A stretch of 6,199 bases of DNA, taken from assembly GCA_021790375.1 (NCBI GenBank), contig JAJYEB010000119.1:1-6199 (forward strand), read 5' to 3'. The notes beneath the pieces are model-generated. The model was not told the origin of the DNA. It saw nothing but the letters and a program-made list of their open reading frames with translations, and made no database searches. Below, piece after piece: positions 1 through 5,253 of the stretch. The position numbers were made by a program, and so were the translations under genes. Positions within the stretch are counted from its first letter, which is position 1. Each line of letters begins with the position of its first letter. The stretch comes from Chloroflexota bacterium (GTDB lineage Bacteria > Chloroflexota > Limnocylindria > Limnocylindrales > CSP1-4).

Positions 1-222
1 CTGGCGCGCCGGATGGGAGGTGACCTCGACGTCACGTCCGCGGCGGGGTCAGGGTCGGCGTTCGTGGTCGCGCTGCCCGCCGCCGAGAGCACCGCACCGA
101 CGCTCGTCGCCGCCGCGCTCGCGCGGGCCATCGCTCGCGAGGAGGCCGGCGGGACCTCCCCGTCGGGCCGACCCGATCAGTCGGACCGGGCCGACCCGTC
201 AGGCGCGGGCTCGAGACCGTAG
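1..222 (+). CDS. Sensor histidine kinase, C-terminal fragment (HATPase_c end)
   Basis: Partial gene whose 5' part lies outside the window; the reading frame is open from base 1 to the TAG at 220-222. The first residues, LARRMGGDLDVTSAAGSGSAF, continuing into VVALP, match the end of the HATPase_c domain of two-component sensor kinases: the helix before 'GG.L.v.S', then the G2-box-like GxGS and a closing hydrophobic strand ending in LP. By family knowledge this domain binds ATP and phosphorylates the kinase's own histidine; N-terminal sensor and dimerization parts are not visible. After LP there is a tail of about 45 residues, first alanine-rich (a possible helix), then Ser/Pro/Asp/Arg-rich and probably disordered. 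No response regulator follows within the window, so any partner must lie upstream or elsewhere. A related GHKL ATPase with another role is possible but less likely. Confidence 0.75.
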   Translation: MARRMGGDLDVTSAAGSGSAFVVALPAAESTAPTLVAAALARAIAREEAGGTSPSGRPDQSDRADPSGAGSRP

Positions 223-251
223 CGGGACCGGTCGCCCTCCACAACGGGCGC

Positions 252-283
252 GGCCCGCCGCCTCGGGCGAGGCCCGCCGCCTC
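252..283. repeat. 13-bp direct repeat (19-bp period) with small hairpin
   Basis: GGCCCGCCGCCTC occurs at 252-264 and again at 271-283. Between and overlapping the copies, GCCTC (260-264), loop GGGC, and GAGGC (269-273) can form a 5-bp hairpin about 40 nt after the kinase stop. No T-run follows, so it is at best a weak or factor-dependent terminator. In sequence this GC-rich it may be fortuitous. Confidence 0.35.
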
Positions 284-296
284 CGGCCGGCCCGAG

Positions 297-305
297 TTGT
301 CCACA
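297..305 (+). promoter_or_regulatory. DnaA box (TTGTCCACA)
   Basis: Perfect match to the high-GC (actinobacterial) DnaA box TTGTCCACA. It lies in the loop of an inverted repeat whose arms are CCGGCCGG at 283-290 and 311-318, and extends to the near-palindrome TTGTCCACAA (297-306). DnaA boxes bind the replication initiator and occur at oriC, at titration sites and in DnaA-regulated promoters. Which applies here cannot be told from sequence. Confidence 0.5.
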
Positions 306-327
306 ATCGTCCGGCCGGCTCGCGGTT

Positions 328-336
328 CGTGGATAA
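328..336 (-). promoter_or_regulatory. DnaA-box-like site (TTATCCACG on minus strand)
   Basis: The plus strand reads CGTGGATAA; its complement TTATCCACG differs from the classical TTATCCACA only in the last base. It is oriented opposite to the 297-305 box, with 22 bases between them. A looser site, CCCTCCACA (235-243), fits the relaxed Streptomyces pattern (T/C)(T/C)(G/A/C)TCCACA. The grouping makes a functional DnaA target more plausible than any single site would. Confidence 0.4.
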
Positions 337-460
337 CCTGCTTGATTCGCGACGTCCCCCCGGCCAAGACTCGCGGTTGCACCGGAGGCCGAGTACGGTA
401 ACGCGGCTCGCAGGTAGACCGGGAGACCGGCCGAAGAACCGGGCGAGCTGCGGAAGACTG

Positions 461-465
461 AAAGG
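461..465 (+). promoter_or_regulatory. Candidate ribosome binding site for rsmG GTG 473
   Basis: AAAGG lies 7 nt before GTG 473 and is the main argument for the long form of rsmG. It is a modest Shine-Dalgarno match. A stronger GGGAGG at 468-473 runs into the start codon itself and is too close to serve. Confidence 0.35.
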
Positions 466-472
466 CTGGGAG

Positions 473-1459
473 GTGCCTTCGAACTCGCGACGCCGGAGGG
501 TCGAGCCACCCCCGGTACGGGATGCGCCCTGGAGGGGACGCAGGCCGGACCCGGACCGCTCCCTTCCGGCGTCGCTGCCGTCCGGCGGCCCCACCGCGTC
601 CGAGGCGCCCCCGCGGACCCTCGGCGAATCACCCCGACCCGCCCTCCCGGCGGACGCCGCCGCCCTTCCACCCGCGGGTCCGGCGTTCGACGTGGTGCTG
701 GCCCGCGCACTGGACGAGCTCGCGCTGGACCTGACGCCGGGCATGCGGGCCGGGATCGAGGCGCAGGCTCGCCTGCTGGTCGCGTGGAGTCCGTTCGTGA
801 ACCTCACCGCGATCCGCGATCCCGGAGCGATCGCCCTCGAGCACGTCGCCGACAGCCTGGCGGCCGTCCCGGCGCTCCTCGACCGGCTCGCGGCGCGCCG
901 CCCGCCCCGCCGCCCGGTCGGCCTGCTGGATCTCGGGAGCGGCGCCGGCTACCCGGGGCTGCCCGTAGCCCTCGCGGTCCCCGTGGCGCACGCCACGCTG
1001 GTCGACTCGGTCGCCCGCAAGGCGGCGTTCCTGGAGACGGTCGCCGCGGCAGCCGAGCGCGCGTCCCGGACGGCCGGGGAGGAGCCTCCGACCGTGCGCG
1101 TGACCAGGGCCCGCGCGGAGGAGCTGGGGAGGGCTCCCGACCAGCGCAACCACTGGGAGATCGTCACCGCGCGCGCCGTGGCCGCCCTGCCGCTGCTGGC
1201 CGAGCTGGCGCTGCCGCTCGTCCGGCCCGGCGGCCTCTTCGTGGCCTGGAAGCGCGACGGCGGCGATGGAGCCTTGGCGGCCGAGATCGCGGCGGCCGCG
1301 CCGCTGCTCGAGGAACTCGGGGCGGACCCGAGCCCGGTGGTCGAATCGATCCGGCTGACGGGCCTGCTGGACCATCGCCTCGTGTTCATCACGAAGCGGC
1401 GCGCGACACCCGAGCGGTGGCCTCGCCGGGCTCCCGGCAGGCGCCGCCTGCTACCCTGA
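473..1459 (+). CDS. rsmG: 16S rRNA (guanine-527-N7)-methyltransferase RsmG (GidB)
   Basis: RsmG transfers a methyl group from S-adenosylmethionine to N7 of G527 of 16S rRNA in the 30S subunit; loss of it causes low-level streptomycin resistance in several bacteria. Numbering from GTG 473, family landmarks appear in order: NLTAIRDP (110-117), HVADS (about 124), the SAM-binding loop DLGSGAGYPG (153-162), LVDSVARK (about 176-183), TARAVAALPLL and FVAWKRDGGDG, ending in HRLVFITK plus about 15 basic residues. The start is uncertain. GTG 473 has AAAGG at 461-465 with a 7-nt spacer, but adds about 73 Pro/Arg/Ala-rich residues with no family counterpart. GTG 692 gives 255 aa, nearer the usual 205-240, but lacks a visible ribosome binding site. 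The family assignment is secure; the first 73 residues are not. The stop lies 4 nt before the next ATG. Confidence 0.9.
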   Translation: MPSNSRRRRVEPPPVRDAPWRGRRPDPDRSLPASLPSGGPTASEAPPRTLGESPRPALPADAAALPPAGPAFDVVLARALDELALDLTPGMRAGIEAQARLLVAWSPFVNLTAIRDPGAIALEHVADSLAAVPALLDRLAARRPPRRPVGLLDLGSGAGYPGLPVALAVPVAHATLVDSVARKAAFLETVAAAAERASRTAGEEPPTVRVTRARAEELGRAPDQRNHWEIVTARAVAALPLLAELALPLVRPGGLFVAWKRDGGDGALAAEIAAAAPLLEELGADPSPVVESIRLTGLLDHRLVFITKRRATPERWPRRAPGRRRLLP

Positions 1460-1463
1460 GCCG
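1449..1463 (+). promoter_or_regulatory. Leaderless extended -10 promoter of the phosphoesterase gene
   Basis: TGC (1449-1451) followed by TACCCT (1452-1457) forms an extended -10 (TGn plus TAnnnT). The ATG at 1464 follows after 6 nt, the distance at which transcription normally begins, so the mRNA would start at or beside the A of ATG. No Shine-Dalgarno sequence precedes this ATG, as expected for a leaderless message. The element lies inside the rsmG 3' end. The same arrangement, TGCTAACCT then 8 nt then ATG, precedes the usp gene. Confidence 0.55.
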
Positions 1464-2186
1464 ATGCGCGTCGCGCTGATTTCGGACGTCCACGGAAACC
1501 TCGCGGCCCTCGACGCGATCCTCCAGGCGCTGTCGCCGTTCGACGCCGTCTGGCACCTCGGAGACGTTGTCGGCTACGGGCCCGCGCCGGTCGAGGTCGT
1601 GGGGCGGCTGGAGGCGGAGGGCGCCCTGGGCGTCCGTGGCAACCACGACGCAGCGGCACTCGGCGAGATCGACACGGAGTGGTTCAACGACGCTGCGCGC
1701 ATTGCGGTCGAGTGGGCGGCGCGACAGCTGACCGACGGCGCGAGCCGGTGGCTGAACGAGAACCCGCACACCAGGGTCGACGGGGACTTCACCCTGGCCC
1801 ATGGCTCGCCCCGCGACCCGCTGTGGGAGTACCTGTATTCCACCGCGCTCGCCCGCGCCAACTTCGCGGCGTTCGACACGCCGTACTGCCTGGTGGGGCA
1901 TACCCACGTGCCGCTGGCGTTTCGCGAGACCGGCGGGCGCATCGAGGCGATCGCGCCACGCGACGGGACCACGCTGCAGCTCGACGGGCGGCGCACCATC
2001 GTCAACCCCGGAGGGGTCGGCCAGCCCAGGGACGGCGACCCGCGTGCCTCCGGTGCCCTCCTCGACACGACGGCCGGCACCATCACCTGGCGACGGGCCC
2101 CGTACGCCATCGCCGTCACCCAGCAGGCCATGCGTCAGGCCGGCCTCCCCCAGCGACTCATCGACCGCCTCGACCTGGGGCTCTGA
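1464..2186 (+). CDS. Calcineurin-like metallophosphoesterase (YfcE/MJ0936-type)
   Basis: A 240-residue cytosolic enzyme with every metal-binding motif of the calcineurin-like fold: D8-x-H10 in ISDVHGN, G33-D34 in GDVVGYGP, G59-N60-H61-D62, H113 in LAHGSP, and G145-H146-T147-H148. These residues hold a two-metal centre (usually Mn, Fe or Zn) that hydrolyses phosphoesters. The compact size, the DVHGNLAAL start and the GDVVGYGP signature put it among small YfcE/MJ0936-like and COG0639-type bacterial phosphodiesterases. Known members act on artificial phosphodiesters or on dinucleotides such as Ap4A, and the natural substrate cannot be read from sequence. There is no signal peptide or membrane segment. 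The start is fixed by the DVHGN motif at the N-terminus and the leaderless -10 upstream. It lies 4 nt after rsmG; no functional link is apparent. Confidence 0.9.
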   Translation: MRVALISDVHGNLAALDAILQALSPFDAVWHLGDVVGYGPAPVEVVGRLEAEGALGVRGNHDAAALGEIDTEWFNDAARIAVEWAARQLTDGASRWLNENPHTRVDGDFTLAHGSPRDPLWEYLYSTALARANFAAFDTPYCLVGHTHVPLAFRETGGRIEAIAPRDGTTLQLDGRRTIVNPGGVGQPRDGDPRASGALLDTTAGTITWRRAPYAIAVTQQAMRQAGLPQRLIDRLDLGL

Positions 2187-2192
2187 GGAGGG
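2186..2192 (+). promoter_or_regulatory. Strong Shine-Dalgarno at the phosphoesterase stop, possibly for kimA
   Basis: AGGAGGG overlaps the TGA of the preceding gene. Six bases downstream is CTG 2199, in the kimA frame with no intervening stop. The downstream stretch 2262-2333 has coding-like third positions (about 22 of 24 G or C) in that frame. If used, it would start kimA about 45 codons upstream of GTG 2334. The region is purine-rich generally, so chance is possible. Confidence 0.3.
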
Positions 2193-2333
2193 CGCGGGCT
2201 GGACGAGAAGGGACGGGAGGGAGACAGGAGCGCCGGTTCGTCGGGTCCGCTGGGGGGCCGGAAGCTCGGCGACAGGCGCGTCCGTGTCGCGCGCCCCCAG
2301 GCCGAGTACTTCCGCTACGCGGGTCCCGGGATC

Positions 2334-4226
2334 GTGCGGGCCAAGCCCAAGGCCGAGGCCCCCACGACGGAGCTCGGCCGGACGTACGCGCGGATCCGTC
2401 GCACCCTGATCGGCTCCCCCCTGGCGACCGAACAGGAGATCGAGGAGCGCCTCACCAAGAAGAAGGCGCTGGCGATCCTCAGCTCCGACGCGATCTCATC
2501 GAGCGCCTACGCCTCGGAGGAGATCCTCAACATCCTCGTGCTGGCCGGGCTGGCCGCGCTGTCGCTGACGCTCCCCCTCGCCATCGGCATCGCGGCGCTC
2601 CTGGCGATCGTGGCCACCAGCTACCGGCAGGTGGGTTACGCGTATCCGTCCGGCGGCGGCGCCTATGCGGTCGGGAGCGCCAACCTTCCCAAGGTCTTCG
2701 CCCTGATCGCGGCGGCCGCGCTGCTGATCGACTACGTCATGACGGTCGCCGTCTCAACGTCCTCCGCCATCGAACAGATCTATTCCGCGTTCCCGTCGGT
2801 CTACCCCGTGCGCGTCGAGGTCTGCGTGCTGGCCATCGGCCTGATCCTGCTGGGCAATCTTCGCGGGGTGCGGGAGTCCGGGAACATCTTTGCGCTCCCC
2901 ACGTACATCTACATCGGTTCCGCGCTCTTCGTGGTGGGCGCGGGCCTGCTCAAGGCGGTCGTCCTGCACGACCCGGCCGCAGCCGGGTACCAGGCCGCTG
3001 CAGTCATGGCGCACGAGCCCCCGGGCGGCTACCAGGCGCTGACCCTCCTGCTCGTACTGCGCGCCTTTGCCGGCGGCTCCGTGGCGCTCACCGGGACGGA
3101 AGCGATCGCGAACGGGGTTCCGGCCTTCAAGCCGCCCGAGGCACAGAACGCCGCCCGCACCCTGATGGCGATGGCTGCGCTGCTGGCCGTGATCTTCATC
3201 GGGGTCACCGCGGTCGCCGTCTCCTACGGGATCCTGCCCAGCGCCACGGAATCGGTGCCGGCCCTGGTCGCGCGGGCATCCGTCGGCACGGGGCCGATGT
3301 TCTATATCTTCCAGGCTGCCGCGGCGCTGATCCTCATCCTGGCTTCCAACACCAGCTTCAACGCGTTCCCGCGCCTGGCCGCGATCCTCGGGGAAGACGG
3401 GTACTTCCCGCGCGCCTTCGCCTTCCGCGGTGACCGGCTGGCGTTCTCGACCGGGATCTTCGCGCTGGCGACAGTGGCCGCGACGCTGCTGGTGGTGTTC
3501 AAGGCCGACACGTCCGCCCTGATCCCCCTCTACGCGGTGGGGGTCTTCGTGAGCTTCACGATCTCCCAGGCCGGCATGGTGCGGCACTGGTACAAGGAAC
3601 ACGGGCCGGGCTGGCGCTCGCGCATGGCGATCAACGCCTTCGGGATGCTGCTCACCGGGGTGGTCGCGGTGGTGGTGGCGAGCGTCAAGTTCGTGGCCGG
3701 CGCCTGGATGGTGGTGGCCCTGATCCCCGTCCTGGTTGCCGGCATGCTGTTGGTCCACCGCGAGTACACCCGCGAGGCCCGGGAGCTCGCGGTCCGCGAG
3801 GACCTGGTGTTCGGGCAGCCTCACCGCCGGCAGCGGGTGGTGGTCCCGGTGCCGGGAGTGACCCGGGCCGTGGTACAGGCGATCGCGTTCGGCCGGACCC
3901 TGTCGAGCGACGTGCGCGCGATCTTCGTCACCGACGACATCGAGGAGGGCGAACGCCTCCGCGCGCGCTTCGAGCGACAGCTTCCGGGGGTGCCGCTGGT
4001 GATCGTCGAGTCCCCGTACCGGCAGCTGATCGGACCGCTGGTGGCGTACCTGGACGTGATGGAGCACGACCCGGACGCGGTCACCATCGTGGTGGTCCCC
4101 GAGTTCATCGTGCGGCACTGGTGGGAACGCGTGCTCCACAACCGGACGGCCGAGCGGCTGCGGCGCGAGCTGATCGGCCGGCCGAACACGGTGGTCGCGC
4201 TGGTCCCGTACCGCAAGGATCACTGA
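2334..4226 (+). CDS. kimA: KimA-family potassium/proton symporter (APC superfamily)
   Basis: Integral membrane transporter with about 12 helices (residues ~45-475) and a cytosolic C-terminal domain (~498-630). It follows B. subtilis KimA (YdaO), a high-affinity K+/H+ symporter inhibited by c-di-AMP, from end to end as I recall that protein: LTKKKALAILSSDAISSSAY, SYRQVGYAYPSGGGAY, LIDYVMTVAVS, NAARTL, RGDRL, LIPLYAVGVF, and in the tail VVVPVPGVT, SPYRQL and LHNRTA. Residues aligned with the KimA K+ site are all kept: D52, Y59, D133, Y134, T137, S141, T253, E256 and Y400 (Bacillus D36, Y43, D117, Y118, T121, S125, T230, E233, Y377). This favours potassium over the generic label 'amino acid permease'. 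GTG 2334 is the first canonical start, but it lacks a clear ribosome binding site and the frame is open and coding-like back to 2187, so the true N-terminus may lie upstream. It is followed by a Usp and two RCK genes on the same strand. Confidence 0.88.
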   Translation: MRAKPKAEAPTTELGRTYARIRRTLIGSPLATEQEIEERLTKKKALAILSSDAISSSAYASEEILNILVLAGLAALSLTLPLAIGIAALLAIVATSYRQVGYAYPSGGGAYAVGSANLPKVFALIAAAALLIDYVMTVAVSTSSAIEQIYSAFPSVYPVRVEVCVLAIGLILLGNLRGVRESGNIFALPTYIYIGSALFVVGAGLLKAVVLHDPAAAGYQAAAVMAHEPPGGYQALTLLLVLRAFAGGSVALTGTEAIANGVPAFKPPEAQNAARTLMAMAALLAVIFIGVTAVAVSYGILPSATESVPALVARASVGTGPMFYIFQAAAALILILASNTSFNAFPRLAAILGEDGYFPRAFAFRGDRLAFSTGIFALATVAATLLVVFKADTSALIPLYAVGVFVSFTISQAGMVRHWYKEHGPGWRSRMAINAFGMLLTGVVAVVVASVKFVAGAWMVVALIPVLVAGMLLVHREYTREARELAVREDLVFGQPHRRQRVVVPVPGVTRAVVQAIAFGRTLSSDVRAIFVTDDIEEGERLRARFERQLPGVPLVIVESPYRQLIGPLVAYLDVMEHDPDAVTIVVVPEFIVRHWWERVLHNRTAERLRRELIGRPNTVVALVPYRKDH

Positions 4227-4241
4227 CGGGAGACCGGTGCA

Positions 4242-4257
4242 GCGGCCGGGGGGTCGC
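4242..4257 (+). terminator. Intercistronic hairpin after kimA (weak terminator or processing site)
   Basis: GCGGCC (4242-4247), loop GGGG (4248-4251) and GGTCGC (4252-4257) form a 6-bp stem with one G-U pair, 15 nt after the kimA stop. No T-run follows, so it is not a classical intrinsic terminator. Together with the separate usp promoter just downstream, it suggests kimA and the usp-rck genes can be expressed at different levels. Confidence 0.3.
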
Positions 4258-4272
4258 CGGTGCCGCCGCGGG

Positions 4273-4289
4273 TGCTAACCTACGCGCCG
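4273..4289 (+). promoter_or_regulatory. Leaderless extended -10 promoter of the usp-rck genes
   Basis: TGC (4273-4275) plus TAACCT (4276-4281) is an extended -10, and ATG 4290 follows after 8 nt with no Shine-Dalgarno in between. It closely resembles the element before the phosphoesterase (TGCTACCCT). No -35 is recognizable, as is common with extended -10 promoters. It supports ATG 4290 rather than the upstream in-frame GTG 4260 as the usp start, since GTG 4260 would lie upstream of the transcription start. Confidence 0.5.
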
Positions 4290-4784
4290 ATGGGAGAGGT
4301 CGATGGACTGGGGCAGTTCACGCGTGCGGTGCTCGGGCTGAACGGGGGCTCGACGGACCCGCTGGTCGTCGGTTCGGCCGCCCGGATGGCGAAGCAGGCG
4401 AAGACCGAGCTCATCGCCGTCCACGTCATCGAGGTCGACTGGACGCACGATCTGGCCGAGGTGGTTCCGGGCAGCCAGCAGCGGGCGTCGGAGGTGCTCG
4501 ACCGGGCGGAAGGCCAGGCGGAACGGTACGGGGTCGGTTTGAAGACCACCCTGCTGCAGGCACGCGACGTGGGCGCGGCGATCGTGGACGAGGCGGCCGC
4601 GGTGAACGCCGACGTGATCGTGCTGGGCCTGCCCTACCGGACCAAGTTCGGCGGGGATTTCGCGATGGGGCGGGTGGTCCCCTATGTCCTTGAGAATGCA
4701 CCGATGGCCGTCCTGATCGTGCGAAGCGCGATCCCGGCGGACACGGAACGAAGCACGGAGCGACGGGCGCTTGCCCGCCGCTGA
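4290..4784 (+). CDS. UspA-domain universal stress protein, atypical nucleotide site
   Basis: A single-domain, 164-residue soluble protein of the Usp fold: a first strand (AVLGLNGG, 13-20), helix, the strand-end LIAVHVIEVDW (41-51), a middle helical part, ADVIVLGLPYRTKF (107-120), and the closing VLENAPMAVLIVRS (133-146), which matches the usual 'vl..a..PVlvvr' ending. Usp proteins are small dimeric stress or regulatory proteins, some binding ATP. Here the ATP motif G-2X-G-9X-G(S/T) is degenerate: GLPY has Tyr at the second glycine, the loop is one residue longer and ends GR rather than GS/GT. The N-terminal 'VDGS' is LNGG. ATP binding is therefore doubtful. A polar tail of ~18 residues follows. 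Position between a K+ permease and two RCK proteins suggests a regulatory role in K+ transport (inference). Its stop overlaps the RBS of the next gene by one base. Confidence 0.82.
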   Translation: MGEVDGLGQFTRAVLGLNGGSTDPLVVGSAARMAKQAKTELIAVHVIEVDWTHDLAEVVPGSQQRASEVLDRAEGQAERYGVGLKTTLLQARDVGAAIVDEAAAVNADVIVLGLPYRTKFGGDFAMGRVVPYVLENAPMAVLIVRSAIPADTERSTERRALARR

Positions 4785-4789
4785 AGGAG
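4784..4789 (+). promoter_or_regulatory. Ribosome binding site of the first RCK gene
   Basis: AAGGAG lies 5 nt before GTG 4795 and overlaps the last base of the usp stop. This spacing selects GTG 4795, which puts the first beta strand (RTIIVGCG) directly at the N-terminus. In-frame TTG 4771 and GTG 4789 are poorer: the first lies upstream of the site and the second overlaps it. Confidence 0.7.
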
Positions 4790-4794
4790 TGACG

Positions 4795-5253
4795 GTGCGC
4801 ACGATCATCGTGGGATGCGGACGCGTGGGGGCCGAGCTCGCCGGTACCCTGTCTCGCGCCGGGCACGAGGTCACGGTCATCGACATCTCCTCGCAGGCGT
4901 TCAACCGGCTCAACGGTGACTTCCCGGGCCAGGCGATCCGTGGCGACGGCACCGACGAGGACGTGCTCCGGCGGCTCGGCGCGGAGAACGCCGACTACTT
5001 CTTCGCGCTGACGGAGGGCGACAACCGGAACGCGCTGGCGGCCCAGCTTGCGCGCGACACGCTGCGCATCCCCCACGTCATCGCCAAGATCAACGACCCG
5101 GTCCGCGCCGCGGCCTACCGGGCCATGGGCCTGGCGGTCATCTGCCGCACCACCGTCATGGTCGACATGCTGGCGCGGTTCGTGGGCCTGCCGGGCGACC
5201 CACGGGCCGGCGAGCTGGCGGCACAGCTGCCGAGCACGGCGGAGGCACGCTGA
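4795..5253 (+). CDS. TrkA_N/RCK_N-only potassium-transport regulator (CeoB-like, lacks RCK_C)
   Basis: A 152-residue cytosolic Rossmann-fold protein. The dinucleotide loop GCGRVG (residues 7-12) follows strand RTIIV, and D30 in VTVID ends the second strand, the position that binds the ribose of NAD(H). RCK-typical blocks follow: NRLNGDF, the GDGTDEDVLRRLG 'x-G-D' turn, ALTEGDNRN and VIAKINDP. It matches the N-terminal half of TrkA/KtrA/CeoB regulators, which assemble as rings under K+ channels and change pore state on nucleotide binding. It ends about 25 residues after the RCK_N core and has no RCK_C (TrkA_C) domain; typical family members run about 215-230 residues. The stop overlaps the next start (TGATG), so this is not a frameshift that cut off a downstream RCK_C. 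Translational coupling to the full-length RCK suggests a hetero-oligomer (inference). Confidence 0.88.
   Translation: MRTIIVGCGRVGAELAGTLSRAGHEVTVIDISSQAFNRLNGDFPGQAIRGDGTDEDVLRRLGAENADYFFALTEGDNRNALAAQLARDTLRIPHVIAKINDPVRAAAYRAMGLAVICRTTVMVDMLARFVGLPGDPRAGELAAQLPSTAEAR
5241..5245 (+). promoter_or_regulatory. Ribosome binding site of the second RCK gene
   Basis: GGAGG within the end of the first RCK gene, 7 nt before ATG 5253. With the TGATG overlap it points to coupled translation and matched amounts of the two RCK proteins. Confidence 0.7.

Larger units (their letters stand above)
223..472. other. Intergenic region with DnaA-box-like sites and GC inverted repeats
   Basis: These 250 bases separate the kinase fragment from rsmG. 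No gene is convincing here: frames that stay open give Arg/Pro-rich low-complexity translations and third positions are less biased than in the neighbouring genes. The stretch holds a small hairpin (260-273), a 13-bp direct repeat (252-264 and 271-283), an inverted repeat CCGGCCGG (283-290 and 311-318), and three matches or near-matches to DnaA boxes (235-243, 297-305, 328-336). A TACGGT at 394-399 could be a -10 element for rsmG but lacks a credible -35, so I do not call it as a promoter. Confidence 0.6.

Noticed and set aside
164..198. 12-bp direct repeat CGGGCCGACCCG (164-175 and 187-198) in the kinase tail
   Set aside because: It lies inside low-complexity Ser/Pro/Asp/Arg-rich coding sequence and is explained by that composition; there is no sign of a mobile element or operator.
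223..472. A full chromosomal origin (oriC)
   Set aside because: There are only two good DnaA-box-like sites, no AT-rich unwinding element, and no dnaA or dnaN in the window. The evidence supports a DnaA-binding site at most.
2187..2333. A c-di-AMP (ydaO-type) riboswitch upstream of kimA, as in Bacillus
   Set aside because: I could not find the conserved blocks of that RNA, and the stretch looks like coding sequence in the kimA frame. A covariance-model search for the ydaO-yuaA motif would settle it.
1679..3433. 584-codon plus-strand open frame spanning the phosphoesterase end and the kimA first half
   Set aside because: It overlaps two well-supported genes in another frame and is Arg/Pro/Gly-rich with no family match. 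It is a shadow of high GC content.
2754..4223. Long open frame of 489 codons on the minus strand opposite kimA
   Set aside because: Its translation is rich in His, Asp, Arg, Gln and Gly with no recognizable motif, typical of the antisense of a GC-rich membrane-protein gene. The plus strand is covered by kimA with conserved functional residues.
2334..4226. Generic 'amino acid permease' label for the transporter
   Set aside because: The superfamily is right, but residues aligned with the KimA potassium site (D52, Y59, D133, Y134, T137, S141, T253, E256, Y400) are all present, and the C-terminal domain also matches KimA, so a potassium transporter is the better call.
4260..4289. GTG 4260 as the start of the usp gene
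   Set aside because: The extra ten codons run across the TGCTAACCT promoter-like element and precede the first Usp strand. ATG 4290 fits both the domain and the leaderless pattern.
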